A stretch of 64,000 bases of DNA, from the NCBI GenBank assembly GCA_025149125.1, contig CP102272.1, forward strand, positions 1,054,001 through 1,118,000. Reading direction: 5' to 3'. The translations under genes were made by a program, and so were the position numbers. Position 1 is the first letter of the stretch. Every line of letters starts with the position of its first letter. Below are positions 7,413 through 15,503 of this stretch, piece by piece. Origin of the DNA: [Clostridium] asparagiforme DSM 15981 (GTDB taxonomy: Bacteria; Bacillota; Clostridia; Lachnospirales; Lachnospiraceae). The notes below the pieces were generated by a model. It saw nothing but the letters and a program-made list of their open reading frames with translations. It did not search any database and was not told the origin of the DNA.

Positions 7413-9071
7413 ATGAAGAAGAAACTGAGCGTATTACTTTGCGCGGCGATGGTAGCCACCAGTCTGGCGGGCTGCGGCGGTTCGTCCGGCGCCAAGACGG
7501 AGACCACGGCGGCGGAGGCTTCTCAGGGCGGCCAGGAGAGCGCAACGGAGGGCAAGATTCTGACCTACGCCATTTCCGGCGAGCCGGAGACGCTGGATCC
7601 CACCATGAACAACTACAGCAATTCTTCCGTTCTGCTGCAGAACCTGTTTTCCGGCCTGTTCCAGCTGGAGGCGGACGGTACTCTGACCAACGCAATGTGC
7701 GATTCCTACACGGTCAGCGACGACGGCCTGGTCTACACCTTCACGCTGAAGGACGGCCTGAAATGGTCCGACGGCAGCGATCTGACGGCGGCGGATTTCG
7801 AGTACACCTGGAAGCGGACGTTAAGCCCTGAGCTGGCCTCACCGGCTGCCTGGGAGCTGTTCTATATCAAGGGCGGCGAGGAGTACAACAAGGGAGAGGG
7901 CAGCGCGGATGACGTGGCGGTGAAGGCCGTGGACGCCAAGACCCTGGAAGTGACCCTGAACAATCCCACCCCCTATTTCCTGTATCTGACGGCTGCCTCC
8001 AACTTCTTCCCGGTGAAGAAGGACGTGGTGGAGGGCGAGCAGGTCTGGACCAAGTCCGGCGACACCTATGTGTGCAACGGCGCATTTGTTATCTCCGAGA
8101 TCAATCCTCAGAGCAGCTATGTGATGGTCAAGAATCCCTACTACTTTGCGGCGGATTCCGTGAAGCTGGACGGCGTTAAGATGGTGATCATCGAGTCCGC
8201 CGAGGCGGCGCTGTCCGCGTACAACTCCGGCGAGATCGACGCCATGGGCGATTCCCTGGTAGCCACTCAGGCGCTGCAGCAGTATGGCGACAGCGACGAG
8301 CTTCACCGCTTTGATAAGATCGGTACCCGTTACTACGATCTCAACTGCGAGAACGAGTACATGACGCCCGAGGTGAGACGCGCCCTGGCCATGGGCCTGG
8401 ACCGCAAGACCATCTGTGAGGCGGCGGTTCCTTCCAAACCCCAGCCGGCTCTGGCATTCGTACCTCACGGAATCCCCTACGAGGGCAAGACCGATGATTT
8501 CCGTACCGTTGTGGGCGATCTGATCAGCGAGGACAAGGAGGCTGCCAAGCAGCTGCTGGCGGACGCCGGTTATCCGAACGGAGAGGGACTGCCGACCTTG
8601 AAGTTTATCATCACCAACACCCAGGAGAACAAGGATGTGGCACAGGTGATGCAGGCTATGTGGAAGGAAAATCTGGGCGTGCAGGTGGAGATCGTGACGT
8701 TCGAGTCCAAGGTGTACTGGGATGAGCTTTACGCGGGCAATTTTGACATCGCCTTCGACGGCTGGACCGGCGATTACCTGGATCCGGACACCAACTTAAA
8801 CTGCTTCACACAGGACCGCACCTACAACCAGAACCGCTGGAACGGCGAGAAAGCTCTCCAGTATGACAGCCTGATTCAGGAGTGCCGCAGCCTGGCGGAC
8901 AACAACAAGCGCATGGAGCTGTTCACCGAGGCTGAGAAGCTGCTGATGGACGATATGCCCATTCTGCCGCTGTACTACTTAAACGCTTCTCTGCTGGTGA
9001 AGCCCAATGTGACCGGCATGACCAAGAACGCCAACGGCCACACCCTGTTCAGGGGCGCGGACAAGACCTGA
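7413..9071 (+). CDS. Peptide-binding lipoprotein of the ABC transporter (SBP family 5)
   Basis: The 552-residue protein has a lipoprotein signal with lipobox LAGC (Cys21), then an acidic, Ser/Thr-rich linker to about residue 45. The mature part opens with the family pattern ILTYAISGEPETLDPTMNNYSNSSVL. Late motifs such as FDIAFDGWTGDYLDPDTNLNCF place it with OppA/DppA-type peptide receptors. It is anchored outside the membrane and passes peptides to the permeases. It follows the second ATPase after 165 bases and has AGGAGG before the ATG. The longer gap may allow extra expression of the receptor, but I see no clear promoter there. Confidence 0.9.
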   Translation: MKKKLSVLLCAAMVATSLAGCGGSSGAKTETTAAEASQGGQESATEGKILTYAISGEPETLDPTMNNYSNSSVLLQNLFSGLFQLEADGTLTNAMCDSYTVSDDGLVYTFTLKDGLKWSDGSDLTAADFEYTWKRTLSPELASPAAWELFYIKGGEEYNKGEGSADDVAVKAVDAKTLEVTLNNPTPYFLYLTAASNFFPVKKDVVEGEQVWTKSGDTYVCNGAFVISEINPQSSYVMVKNPYYFAADSVKLDGVKMVIIESAEAALSAYNSGEIDAMGDSLVATQALQQYGDSDELHRFDKIGTRYYDLNCENEYMTPEVRRALAMGLDRKTICEAAVPSKPQPALAFVPHGIPYEGKTDDFRTVVGDLISEDKEAAKQLLADAGYPNGEGLPTLKFIITNTQENKDVAQVMQAMWKENLGVQVEIVTFESKVYWDELYAGNFDIAFDGWTGDYLDPDTNLNCFTQDRTYNQNRWNGEKALQYDSLIQECRSLADNNKRMELFTEAEKLLMDDMPILPLYYLNASLLVKPNVTGMTKNANGHTLFRGADKT

Positions 9072-9387
9072 TCCGCGGGCGATTGAAGAAACCGTTATTT
9101 TCTGTGTGCGGCCGGAAATACAGGGCGCGGACAGGGGGAGCGGCATATATTGAAGTATAGTAACGGTTCAGTAGGTCTGCGCACTTGCTGCGCTGACCGC
9201 ACGAAAGCCTGTGTTTACAGGTACAAAATTCATCTCCGAAGGCGATTTTCGTGGATTTTGCTTGTATCTGTGAAGGTAGTGAACAGATATGAAGTATCAA
9301 GTGAAGTGACGGACTTCGCCTGAGCGGAAAACGGGGCGGCGCAGGTTCAGCCTGGGCCGCCGGGAAAATCGAAAAGAGGTAAAACCA
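9072..9387. repeat. Long intergenic gap with possible interspersed repeat sequence
   Basis: This 316-base gap carries no credible coding frame. The part from about 9150 to 9310 has the look of a non-coding interspersed element: AAGTATAGTAACGGTTCAG near 9152, several short hairpins (for example GCGCACTTGCTGCGC), a GCCTGTGTTTACAGG stem near 9207, and AGTGAACAGATATGAAG near 9278 echoing the start. I cannot see a second copy in this window, so its repeat nature is a guess. No strong terminator was found for the peptide receptor gene. Confidence 0.3.
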
Positions 9388-10326
9388 ATGGTATTTCCGG
9401 AAATGCTGAAACCGGGCGATACCATCGGGCTGGCAGCGCCGGCATTTCCCGTGAGCAGAGAAAAACGGGATGCCGGCGCCTCTTTGCTGGAAAGCATGGG
9501 GTACAAGGTCGCGATGGGAGATTGCCTGAAAAATCTGTACAATTTTCACGAATATCTGGCCGGAGGGGCTAAGGAGCGGGCCGAGGACTTAAACCGCCTG
9601 TTCGGGGACCCGGAGGTCAAGGCCATTTTTTGTGCCAGAGGGGGATACGGCAGCGCCCATATCCTGAAGTATCTGGACTATGAGACCATCCGGGCAAATC
9701 CCAAGATCTTTGTGGGCTACAGCGATATCACTAACCTGCATGCGGTGTTCAATCAGATCTGCGGCCTGGTGACGTTTCACGGCCCTATGCTGGCAACGGA
9801 GATGGTGCCGGAGTTTGACGCCTACAGCCGGGAGAGCCTGTTTGCGGCCATGGGTATGAAGCCCGGGGAGAAGCTGGAGTTTCACAATCCCGATTCCAAG
9901 CCGGGGATTCGCATGCTGCGGCCCGGCAGCGCGGTGGGACAGTTGACAGGGGGGAACTTATCCTTGGTGATCGGGGGACTGGGTACCTTCTATCAGCTGG
10001 ACACCCGGGGAAAGATTCTGTTTCTGGAGGACGTGGAGGAGTCAATTCCGCGGCTGGATATGTATTTCACCCACCTGGAAAATGCCGGGCTGATGGACGG
10101 CGTGGCCGGGATTGTGCTGGGAGAATTTTACAAATGCAGCAACGAGCGGTACGACGCGTCCTATGACCTGGAAACCTTCCTCCACGACCGGTTCGCCGGA
10201 TACAAGGTGCCGGTGATGTACCACGTGGCCTCGGACCACTCTAATCCCATGGGTACGCTCCCGATGGGCGCGATTTGCCGGATCGACGGGGAGCGGGAGC
10301 GGCTGGAGTTTTACAGGGAGGCGTGA
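9388..10326 (+). CDS. LD-carboxypeptidase (S66 family)
   Basis: The 312-residue protein belongs to the serine peptidase family S66, which cleaves the terminal D-Ala from L,D bonds of cell-wall tetrapeptides (LdcA) or acts on microcin C (MccF). The nucleophile is Ser112 in VGYSDIT. The conserved Glu sits in LFLEDVEE near 225 and the His in DHSNPMGTLPMG near 287. There is no signal peptide. Placed after a dipeptide importer and near a D-aminopeptidase, it most likely trims imported muropeptides, as ykfA does beside dpp in Bacillus. The ribosome site AAAGAGG precedes the ATG. Confidence 0.88.
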   Translation: MVFPEMLKPGDTIGLAAPAFPVSREKRDAGASLLESMGYKVAMGDCLKNLYNFHEYLAGGAKERAEDLNRLFGDPEVKAIFCARGGYGSAHILKYLDYETIRANPKIFVGYSDITNLHAVFNQICGLVTFHGPMLATEMVPEFDAYSRESLFAAMGMKPGEKLEFHNPDSKPGIRMLRPGSAVGQLTGGNLSLVIGGLGTFYQLDTRGKILFLEDVEESIPRLDMYFTHLENAGLMDGVAGIVLGEFYKCSNERYDASYDLETFLHDRFAGYKVPVMYHVASDHSNPMGTLPMGAICRIDGERERLEFYREA

Positions 10327-10381
10327 CGGGAAAGAGGGGGGCGGTGGAAAAATGGGGATAGTAATGTGGACAGCGGTTTGA

Positions 10382-10483
10382 TATAATTAAGGAAACGTAT
10401 CCCTTATCGACAGCCTGCGGTTGCCGACAAAGTATAATTAAGGAAACGCATCTCTTATCGACAGCCTGCGGCTGCCGACAAGA
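10382..10483. repeat. Two tandem copies of a 51-base element
   Basis: Copy one (10382-10432) and copy two (10433-10483) differ at only a few positions. Each starts TATAATTAAGGAAACG, contains CTTATCGACAGCCTGCGG and ends in TGCCGACAA. Inside each unit CAGCC-TGC-GGCTG (or a near version) can fold into a small hairpin, and each carries a TATAAT hexamer. They lie in the 296-base gap before brnQ. A structured leader or regulatory array is possible. Nothing else is recognisable in the gap. Confidence 0.8.
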
Positions 10484-10622
10484 TAGAATCGGTTTATAGA
10501 TGATAAACGGTAACGGATTGTCGGGCCGCGTGTTCGCTGGGCCGGCGTTAAGAAACCGTGGAACAGTATGGACGAAAGAAATTGCCGTGAAACAGCGGCG
10601 GTGAACGAACGGAGAAGGGACT

Positions 10623-12014
10623 ATGAGGCAAAAACTTTCGTGGCGTAACCTGCTGTTGGTGGGATTTACGCTGTTTTCGATGTTTTTCGGGGCGGGAAAT
10701 CTGATTTTTCCGCCCTTCCTGGGAGCTGAGGCGGGGACGCTGACCTGGCATGCGATGAGGGGATTTCTGCTCAGCGCGGTGGGGCTTCCGGTGCTGGGGG
10801 TTGCGGCGGTTGCCATGGCCGGAGGGCTTGACCGCCTGGGAAGGCGTGTTCATCCGGGGTTTGCATTTGTGTTCACGCTGCTGATCTACCTTTCGATCGG
10901 TCCCTGTCTGGCGATTCCAAGAACGGCCAGCACTTCCTTTGAGATGGCGGTACTGCCTTATCTGGGCGGCCTTGGGACGGCTCTGGGCAGCCGCGCCCAG
11001 ATGATCTACTCCGTTGTGTTTTTCTGCATCGCCATGGCGCTGGCGTTCCGGCCGGACAAGCTGACGGACCGCCTGGGCAAGGTGCTGTGCCCTACGCTGC
11101 TGATTCTGATCGCCGTGATCTTTACGGGCTGCCTGATCTGGCCTCTGGGCGCTTACGGTGCGCCTGCCAAAGAGTATGCGGACAGCGCGGCGGTGAAGGG
11201 ATTTCTGGAGGGCTACCAGACCATGGACACCATCGCGGCCCTGAATTTCGGAATCATCATCGCTCTCAATATCCGGGCCAAGGGCGTGCAGGAGGATGGA
11301 GCTGTGGTGCGGGAGACCGTCAAGGCTGGTATAATTGCGGGCCTGTTAATGGCTGCGGTCTATGTGGCGCTGGCCCACATCGGCGCTCCGGCCGGGGCTA
11401 AAATGCGCTATCCCGGAAACGGCGCCAGGATTTTGACGTTTGTGGCGGACAGCCTGTTTGGCAGAGCGGGGATGATTCTGCTGGGAATGATCTTTTTCAT
11501 CGCCTGCCTGAATACCTGTGTGGGGCTTTTGAGCTGCTGCAGCGAGTATTTTTCCACCATTCTCCCGGCGGTCGGATACCGGTTCTGGGTGGTAGTGTTT
11601 GCGGGCGTCAGTTTGTTGATCTCCAACGCGGGGCTGGACCGGATTCTCCAGTTTTCCGTCCCGGTTTTAAACGCCATCTATCCGGTGGCAATCGTGCTGA
11701 TTGCGCTGGCCTTTTTGAATCCGCTCATCAAAGGCTGGAAGCGGGTATATCCCTGCGCGATTCTGTTCACGGGCGTTGCCAGCGTACTCTATGCGCTGGA
11801 GGAGTGCAGCTTCCTGGATAAGGTTCTGCCGTGGCTGCTGGGCCGCCTGTTCGGGAACGCGGTAAGCGGGGGGGCTGCGGCCGCTGGAGTACGCCTGGAA
11901 GCGCTGCTGGCTCTGCTGCCGGGGTATGAGATGGGGCTGGGATGGATTCTGCCCGCGGCGGCAGGCTGCGTGCTGGGAGTCCTGCTGAGTCTGGCAGGGG
12001 GCCGGGAGAAGTGA
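10623..12014 (+). CDS. brnQ: Branched-chain amino acid carrier (LIVCS family, BrnQ)
   Basis: The 463-residue protein has about twelve membrane helices and the diagnostic N-terminus LLLVGFTLFSMFFGAGNLIFPPFLG. IYLSIGPCLAIPRTASTSFEMAV near residue 95-115 is another BrnQ hallmark. It should import Leu, Ile or Val with Na+ or H+. The ATG follows GGAGAAGGGACT. The gene is monocistronic, with a tandem repeat upstream and a terminator after it. Confidence 0.93.
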   Translation: MRQKLSWRNLLLVGFTLFSMFFGAGNLIFPPFLGAEAGTLTWHAMRGFLLSAVGLPVLGVAAVAMAGGLDRLGRRVHPGFAFVFTLLIYLSIGPCLAIPRTASTSFEMAVLPYLGGLGTALGSRAQMIYSVVFFCIAMALAFRPDKLTDRLGKVLCPTLLILIAVIFTGCLIWPLGAYGAPAKEYADSAAVKGFLEGYQTMDTIAALNFGIIIALNIRAKGVQEDGAVVRETVKAGIIAGLLMAAVYVALAHIGAPAGAKMRYPGNGARILTFVADSLFGRAGMILLGMIFFIACLNTCVGLLSCCSEYFSTILPAVGYRFWVVVFAGVSLLISNAGLDRILQFSVPVLNAIYPVAIVLIALAFLNPLIKGWKRVYPCAILFTGVASVLYALEECSFLDKVLPWLLGRLFGNAVSGGAAAAGVRLEALLALLPGYEMGLGWILPAAAGCVLGVLLSLAGGREK

Positions 12015-12034
12015 GTGGTAGAAGTATATGGTTG

Positions 12035-12073
12035 AAAGCATCGTTCCGTTATTCGGGGAAGGTGCTTTTTTTA
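12035..12073 (+). terminator. Probable terminator after brnQ
   Basis: AAAGCATCGTTCC and GGGGAAGGTGC can pair with mismatches around the loop GTTATTC, followed by a run of seven T. Confidence 0.65.
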
Positions 12074-12082
12074 TTGGATATA

Positions 12083-12119
12083 TGTTCAAAAAATACTAAT
12101 ATTCAAAAGTATTGAACAA
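12083..12119. promoter_or_regulatory. Inverted repeat upstream of the sugar ABC operon
   Basis: TGTTCA...ATACT (12083-12097) faces AGTATTGAACA (12109-12119), an imperfect palindrome just upstream of the -35 box at 12126. The position would suit an activator or an upstream operator. No regulator gene lies in this operon. Confidence 0.35.
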
Positions 12120-12125
12120 AAGATA

Positions 12126-12154
12126 TTGACTTTTAGGCAGTAAATGTGTATAGT
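12126..12154 (+). promoter_or_regulatory. Sigma-A promoter of the sugar ABC operon
   Basis: TTGACT (12126-12131), 17-base spacer, TATAGT (12149-12154), inside an AT-rich gap; about 70 bases before the first permease gene. Confidence 0.7.
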
Positions 12155-12224
12155 CAATGATGTTCAATTAAATGGATAAATAATGCAAAATGAACAAGAG
12201 GTTTGACAGGCAGGAGGTAAGCGG

Positions 12225-13109
12225 ATGCGGCGGCGATTGCAGATATTGATATTTATATTCCCGGCCTTGGCATTTCTGGCTCTGTTCTGGTTGGGGCCCA
12301 TCGCAGCGACGGTGGGGATCAGCCTGACGGACTGGGACTATATGACGCCGGATTTTCGAATGGTGGGGCTGGAAAATTACCGGAACCTGCTGGGAGACGA
12401 GGCATTTTCGGCCGCGTTGCGTCATACGCTGATGTTTGCGCTGGAGACGGTGATTCCGGGAGTGGCGTTGGGGCTGGCGCTGGCTGCGCTTGTGACCGCG
12501 GCGGGCAGAAACACCCACTATGCGGCTTTTCTGTTTGCTCCGTGGGTCACGCCTACGGTGGCGGTGTCCATTGTCTGGACCTGGATTTTTGAGCCGGACA
12601 GGGGATTTGCCAACCAGGTGCTCCGGTGGCTGGGAGGAAGCGGGTGCGCCTGGCTGAAGAGCTCGGACACAGCGCTGGCTGCGGTGGCGTTGGTGACAGT
12701 TTGGAAAAATATGGGATATGTGATGCTGTTGTTTATGGGCGCGCTCTCCCGGGTTCCAGGGGAGCTTGGCGAGGCGGCTGCGGTGGACGGAGCCGGGACG
12801 TTCCGGCGTTTCCGGTCCGTGACGCTGCCTCTGATCGCGCCGTCGGTCCGGATGGTGGGGCTGCTGCTGGCGGTGGAAGCCCTGCGGGCCTACGATCAGA
12901 TTCAGATTCTGACCCAGGGCGGTCCCTCGGGGAGCACCAGGACGCTATTGTACCTCTACTATCAGCTGGGGTTTGAACAGTTTCGAATGGGTCAGGCCGC
13001 GGCCGCAGTGGTGGTTCTCATGGCGCTGGGTCTGGGGCTGGCGTGGCTGCAGGGGAAAATGCGCACAGGGAACCGGGAAGAAGAGGAATGGCAGGGAGGA
13101 GAGAGATGA
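12225..13109 (+). CDS. Carbohydrate ABC transporter permease (MalF/UgpA type)
   Basis: The 294-residue permease has six helices. It opens with FIFPALAFLALFWLGPIAATVGISLTDWD, typical of MalF/UgpA-like sugar permeases, and has the EAA loop near residues 182-205 (GELGEAAAVDGAGTFRRFRSVTLPL). It is the first gene of a three-gene set (two permeases and a binding lipoprotein). No ATPase gene is present; such systems often borrow a shared MsmK/MalK-type ATPase from elsewhere. The specific sugar cannot be read from sequence. The ribosome site AGGAGG precedes the ATG. Confidence 0.88.
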   Translation: MRRRLQILIFIFPALAFLALFWLGPIAATVGISLTDWDYMTPDFRMVGLENYRNLLGDEAFSAALRHTLMFALETVIPGVALGLALAALVTAAGRNTHYAAFLFAPWVTPTVAVSIVWTWIFEPDRGFANQVLRWLGGSGCAWLKSSDTALAAVALVTVWKNMGYVMLLFMGALSRVPGELGEAAAVDGAGTFRRFRSVTLPLIAPSVRMVGLLLAVEALRAYDQIQILTQGGPSGSTRTLLYLYYQLGFEQFRMGQAAAAVVVLMALGLGLAWLQGKMRTGNREEEEWQGGER

Positions 13110-13960
13110 CGGGGATTTTAGTGAACGGCCATTGGAGACGGCCGCTGTTGCGGGTGATCACCCATGTGGTATTGACTGTGGCCTCAGCGGCCGCGGTGTT
13201 TCCGTTTTTGTGGATGGTTCTCAGCTCCTTTAAGACAAAGGCTGAGGTCATGGAGCCGGGGCTGGCTCTGCCGGCGGTCTGGCAGTGGGGGAATTACCGG
13301 GAGATTTTACTGGAGTCGCCGATTCCGCGTTACCTGTTCAACAGCCTGTTTGTGGCGTCCCTGACCATGGCGCTGCAGGTGGTCTGCTGTGCCCTGTTCG
13401 CCTACGCGGTGGTGTTCATGCGGTTTAAAGGGCGCAGGCTGTTGTTTTCCCTGGTGTTGTTCACCTACATGGTACCCACGGCGGCCACCTATATCCCATG
13501 TTACGTGCTGCTGGCGCGACTGGGTTTACTGGACTCCTACAGGGGGCTGATCCTCTCCAACGGGGTCAGCGTGTTCGGCATTTTCCTGCTGCGCCAGGCG
13601 TTTGGGCAGATTCCCGCCGCAGCTGTGGAAGCGGCCCGGATGGACGGAGCCGGACATTTTACCGTGCTGCGGCACATTGCGTTGCCCATGGCGCGGCCAA
13701 ACGTGATCACATTTATGCTGCTGGCATTCATCGGAACCTACAACAGCTACATGTGGCCGTCGCTGATTACGGACACACCGGAGAAAAGCCTGATTTCCCA
13801 GGGGCTGCGGCGCTTTCTCTACGAGGGCGGAGCCTACGGAACCCAGTGGCCCCTTGTCATGGCGGCCGGGACGGTGGGAGTGCTGCCGCTGCTGGCTTTG
13901 TTCGCCGTGGCCCAGCGGCGGATTATGGCGGGGATTACGGATATGGGAACGAAGGGGTAG
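13106..13960 (+). CDS. Carbohydrate ABC transporter permease (MalG/UgpE type)
   Basis: The second permease starts at an ATG overlapping the previous stop (ATGA) behind GGAGGAGAG; a longer frame exists upstream but lacks a ribosome site. About 284 residues with six helices. FPFLWMVLSSFKTKAEV near the N-terminus and the EAA loop AAAVEAARMDGAGHFTVLRHIALP near 170-195 are typical of MalG/UgpE. It should dimerise with the first permease to form the channel. Confidence 0.88.
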   Translation: MTGILVNGHWRRPLLRVITHVVLTVASAAAVFPFLWMVLSSFKTKAEVMEPGLALPAVWQWGNYREILLESPIPRYLFNSLFVASLTMALQVVCCALFAYAVVFMRFKGRRLLFSLVLFTYMVPTAATYIPCYVLLARLGLLDSYRGLILSNGVSVFGIFLLRQAFGQIPAAAVEAARMDGAGHFTVLRHIALPMARPNVITFMLLAFIGTYNSYMWPSLITDTPEKSLISQGLRRFLYEGGAYGTQWPLVMAAGTVGVLPLLALFAVAQRRIMAGITDMGTKG

Positions 13961-14059
13961 ATTGGGGCGGGTATTGCAGATACAGGGACCAAGGGGGAGA
14001 AACGGCGCGGACGGCCTTCAGGGCCTTTTGCGGCAGCTTGAATGAAGGGAGAGATTATG

Positions 14060-15409
14060 ATGAACAGAGAACCGATTGGAAGCGTGAGAGGAATCAGAAC
14101 CGCCGCGCTGGCCGCGGCCATTGTGCTGGCGGTGAGCGCTCTTTGCGGTTGCGGGACAAGGGTGGGAGGAACGGCAGCAAGAGCGGATGTGGTGAAGGAC
14201 GGACGGGTGCAGGTGACGCTGTGGTATTCCGGCGGCAAAACTGCGGCCGGAGTTATGGAGGAGATGATCGGGGACTTTAACAGTTCCCAGCAGCAGTACC
14301 AGGTGACGGGAGTCCAGCAGGCGGATTACGACGAGACCTACACCAAGCTGGCAGCGGCCATCGCCGGAAAGACCGGGGCGGACGCCGCCCTTCTGGACTC
14401 GGACAAGGCGCGCAGTCTGGCGGAAAAAGGGTTGCTGGCCGGTTTGAATTCCTGTATTGAGGCCGATGAGCAGTTGGGGACAGCGGATTTTGTGCCGGTA
14501 TTCTACGATCAGTGCAGGCTTGAGGACGGCACGGTGTTCGCCATTCCGGCTTACGGAACCACCCAGGTGATGTATTACAATCGGGAACTGTTTGAGCGGG
14601 CGGAAATCGATCCGAATCGCATCGGCACCTGGCAGGATTTGGAACGGGCCGCAGAGGCGATAAGCGGTATGGGCGGCGGCGAAGGAAAGCGGTACGGCTG
14701 GGAGCCTATGTGGGGCGCGGACAATCTGATTGACATCGCGCTGAGCAACGGCGGAAGCCTGCTGAGTGCGGACGGAACCCGGGTCACGATTAATTCCGAC
14801 CAGTGGGTGGAGTCCTGGGAGCTGGTCCGCCGGGGTCTCCACGACACGGAAACCATGGCAATCCACTCCGGCGGACAGGGATGGGAGTATTGGTATCAGA
14901 CCATGGACGACGTGCTGGAGGGCCGCGCAGGAGGTTACACCGGCTCCTCGGGAGATCAGGCCGACCTGGATTTTTCCGTGGTTGGGGCCATGGAACAGCC
15001 CGGCTTCGGGAAAAATCCCTCTGCCCCGGTGGCCAGGGTGTTGCAGCTGGTGATGGTGGAAACCGGCAAGGCGGAGACGAAACAGGGTGTTTACGAATTC
15101 ATGGAGTTCTTCGCCCAGCCCGCCAATCAGGCCAGATGGTCCATGGCAACCGGTTACATACCGGTGCGGGCCTCCACGCTGGAGGATGAGGCGTACAAAG
15201 CCTACGTGGAGGAGAATCCCCAGGCCCTGGTGCCGTTAAGCCAGGCCATGCACGCGTCGCCTATGCCCATCGACCCCACCGGGGGAAAGATCTACGACGC
15301 GTTGGATATCGCGGCGGACAAGGTGGAGATCGAGAACGTGCCGGTGCGGGAGGCGCTGGACGAGGCGTGCAGGACGGCTCAGAAGGCGCTGGACGAGGCG
15401 GTGAGGTGA
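14060..15409 (+). CDS. Extracellular sugar-binding lipoprotein (UgpB-like, SBP family 1)
   Basis: About 449 residues with a signal peptide and lipobox LCGC (Cys31). The mature part starts VQVTLWYSGGKTAAGVMEEMIGDFN and includes ALLDSDKARSLAEKG and QVMYYNRELFERA, common in UgpB/MalE-like receptors. Two ATGs (14057 and 14060) fit the AAGGGAG site; 14060 has better spacing than the ATG at 14042, which overlaps that site. It delivers ligand to the two upstream permeases. Homology to UgpB suggests, but does not prove, glycerol-3-phosphate diesters or oligosaccharides as ligand. Confidence 0.85.
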   Translation: MNREPIGSVRGIRTAALAAAIVLAVSALCGCGTRVGGTAARADVVKDGRVQVTLWYSGGKTAAGVMEEMIGDFNSSQQQYQVTGVQQADYDETYTKLAAAIAGKTGADAALLDSDKARSLAEKGLLAGLNSCIEADEQLGTADFVPVFYDQCRLEDGTVFAIPAYGTTQVMYYNRELFERAEIDPNRIGTWQDLERAAEAISGMGGGEGKRYGWEPMWGADNLIDIALSNGGSLLSADGTRVTINSDQWVESWELVRRGLHDTETMAIHSGGQGWEYWYQTMDDVLEGRAGGYTGSSGDQADLDFSVVGAMEQPGFGKNPSAPVARVLQLVMVETGKAETKQGVYEFMEFFAQPANQARWSMATGYIPVRASTLEDEAYKAYVEENPQALVPLSQAMHASPMPIDPTGGKIYDALDIAADKVEIENVPVREALDEACRTAQKALDEAVR

Positions 15410-15503
15410 GGCCGCCGGGCCGCCGGTTGGAGTCAATGGGACGCCCGCGTATTGAATTCTGTGTTAAAAGCATGTAAAATAAGAGATAATACAGATTCGC
15501 GCC

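Noticed and set aside
7839..8468. 209-codon minus-strand frame within the peptide-binding lipoprotein
   Set aside because: No ribosome site or recognisable domain; composition mirrors the real gene.
10382..10483. CRISPR remnant
   Set aside because: The two units are directly adjacent with no variable spacer and no cas genes are present.
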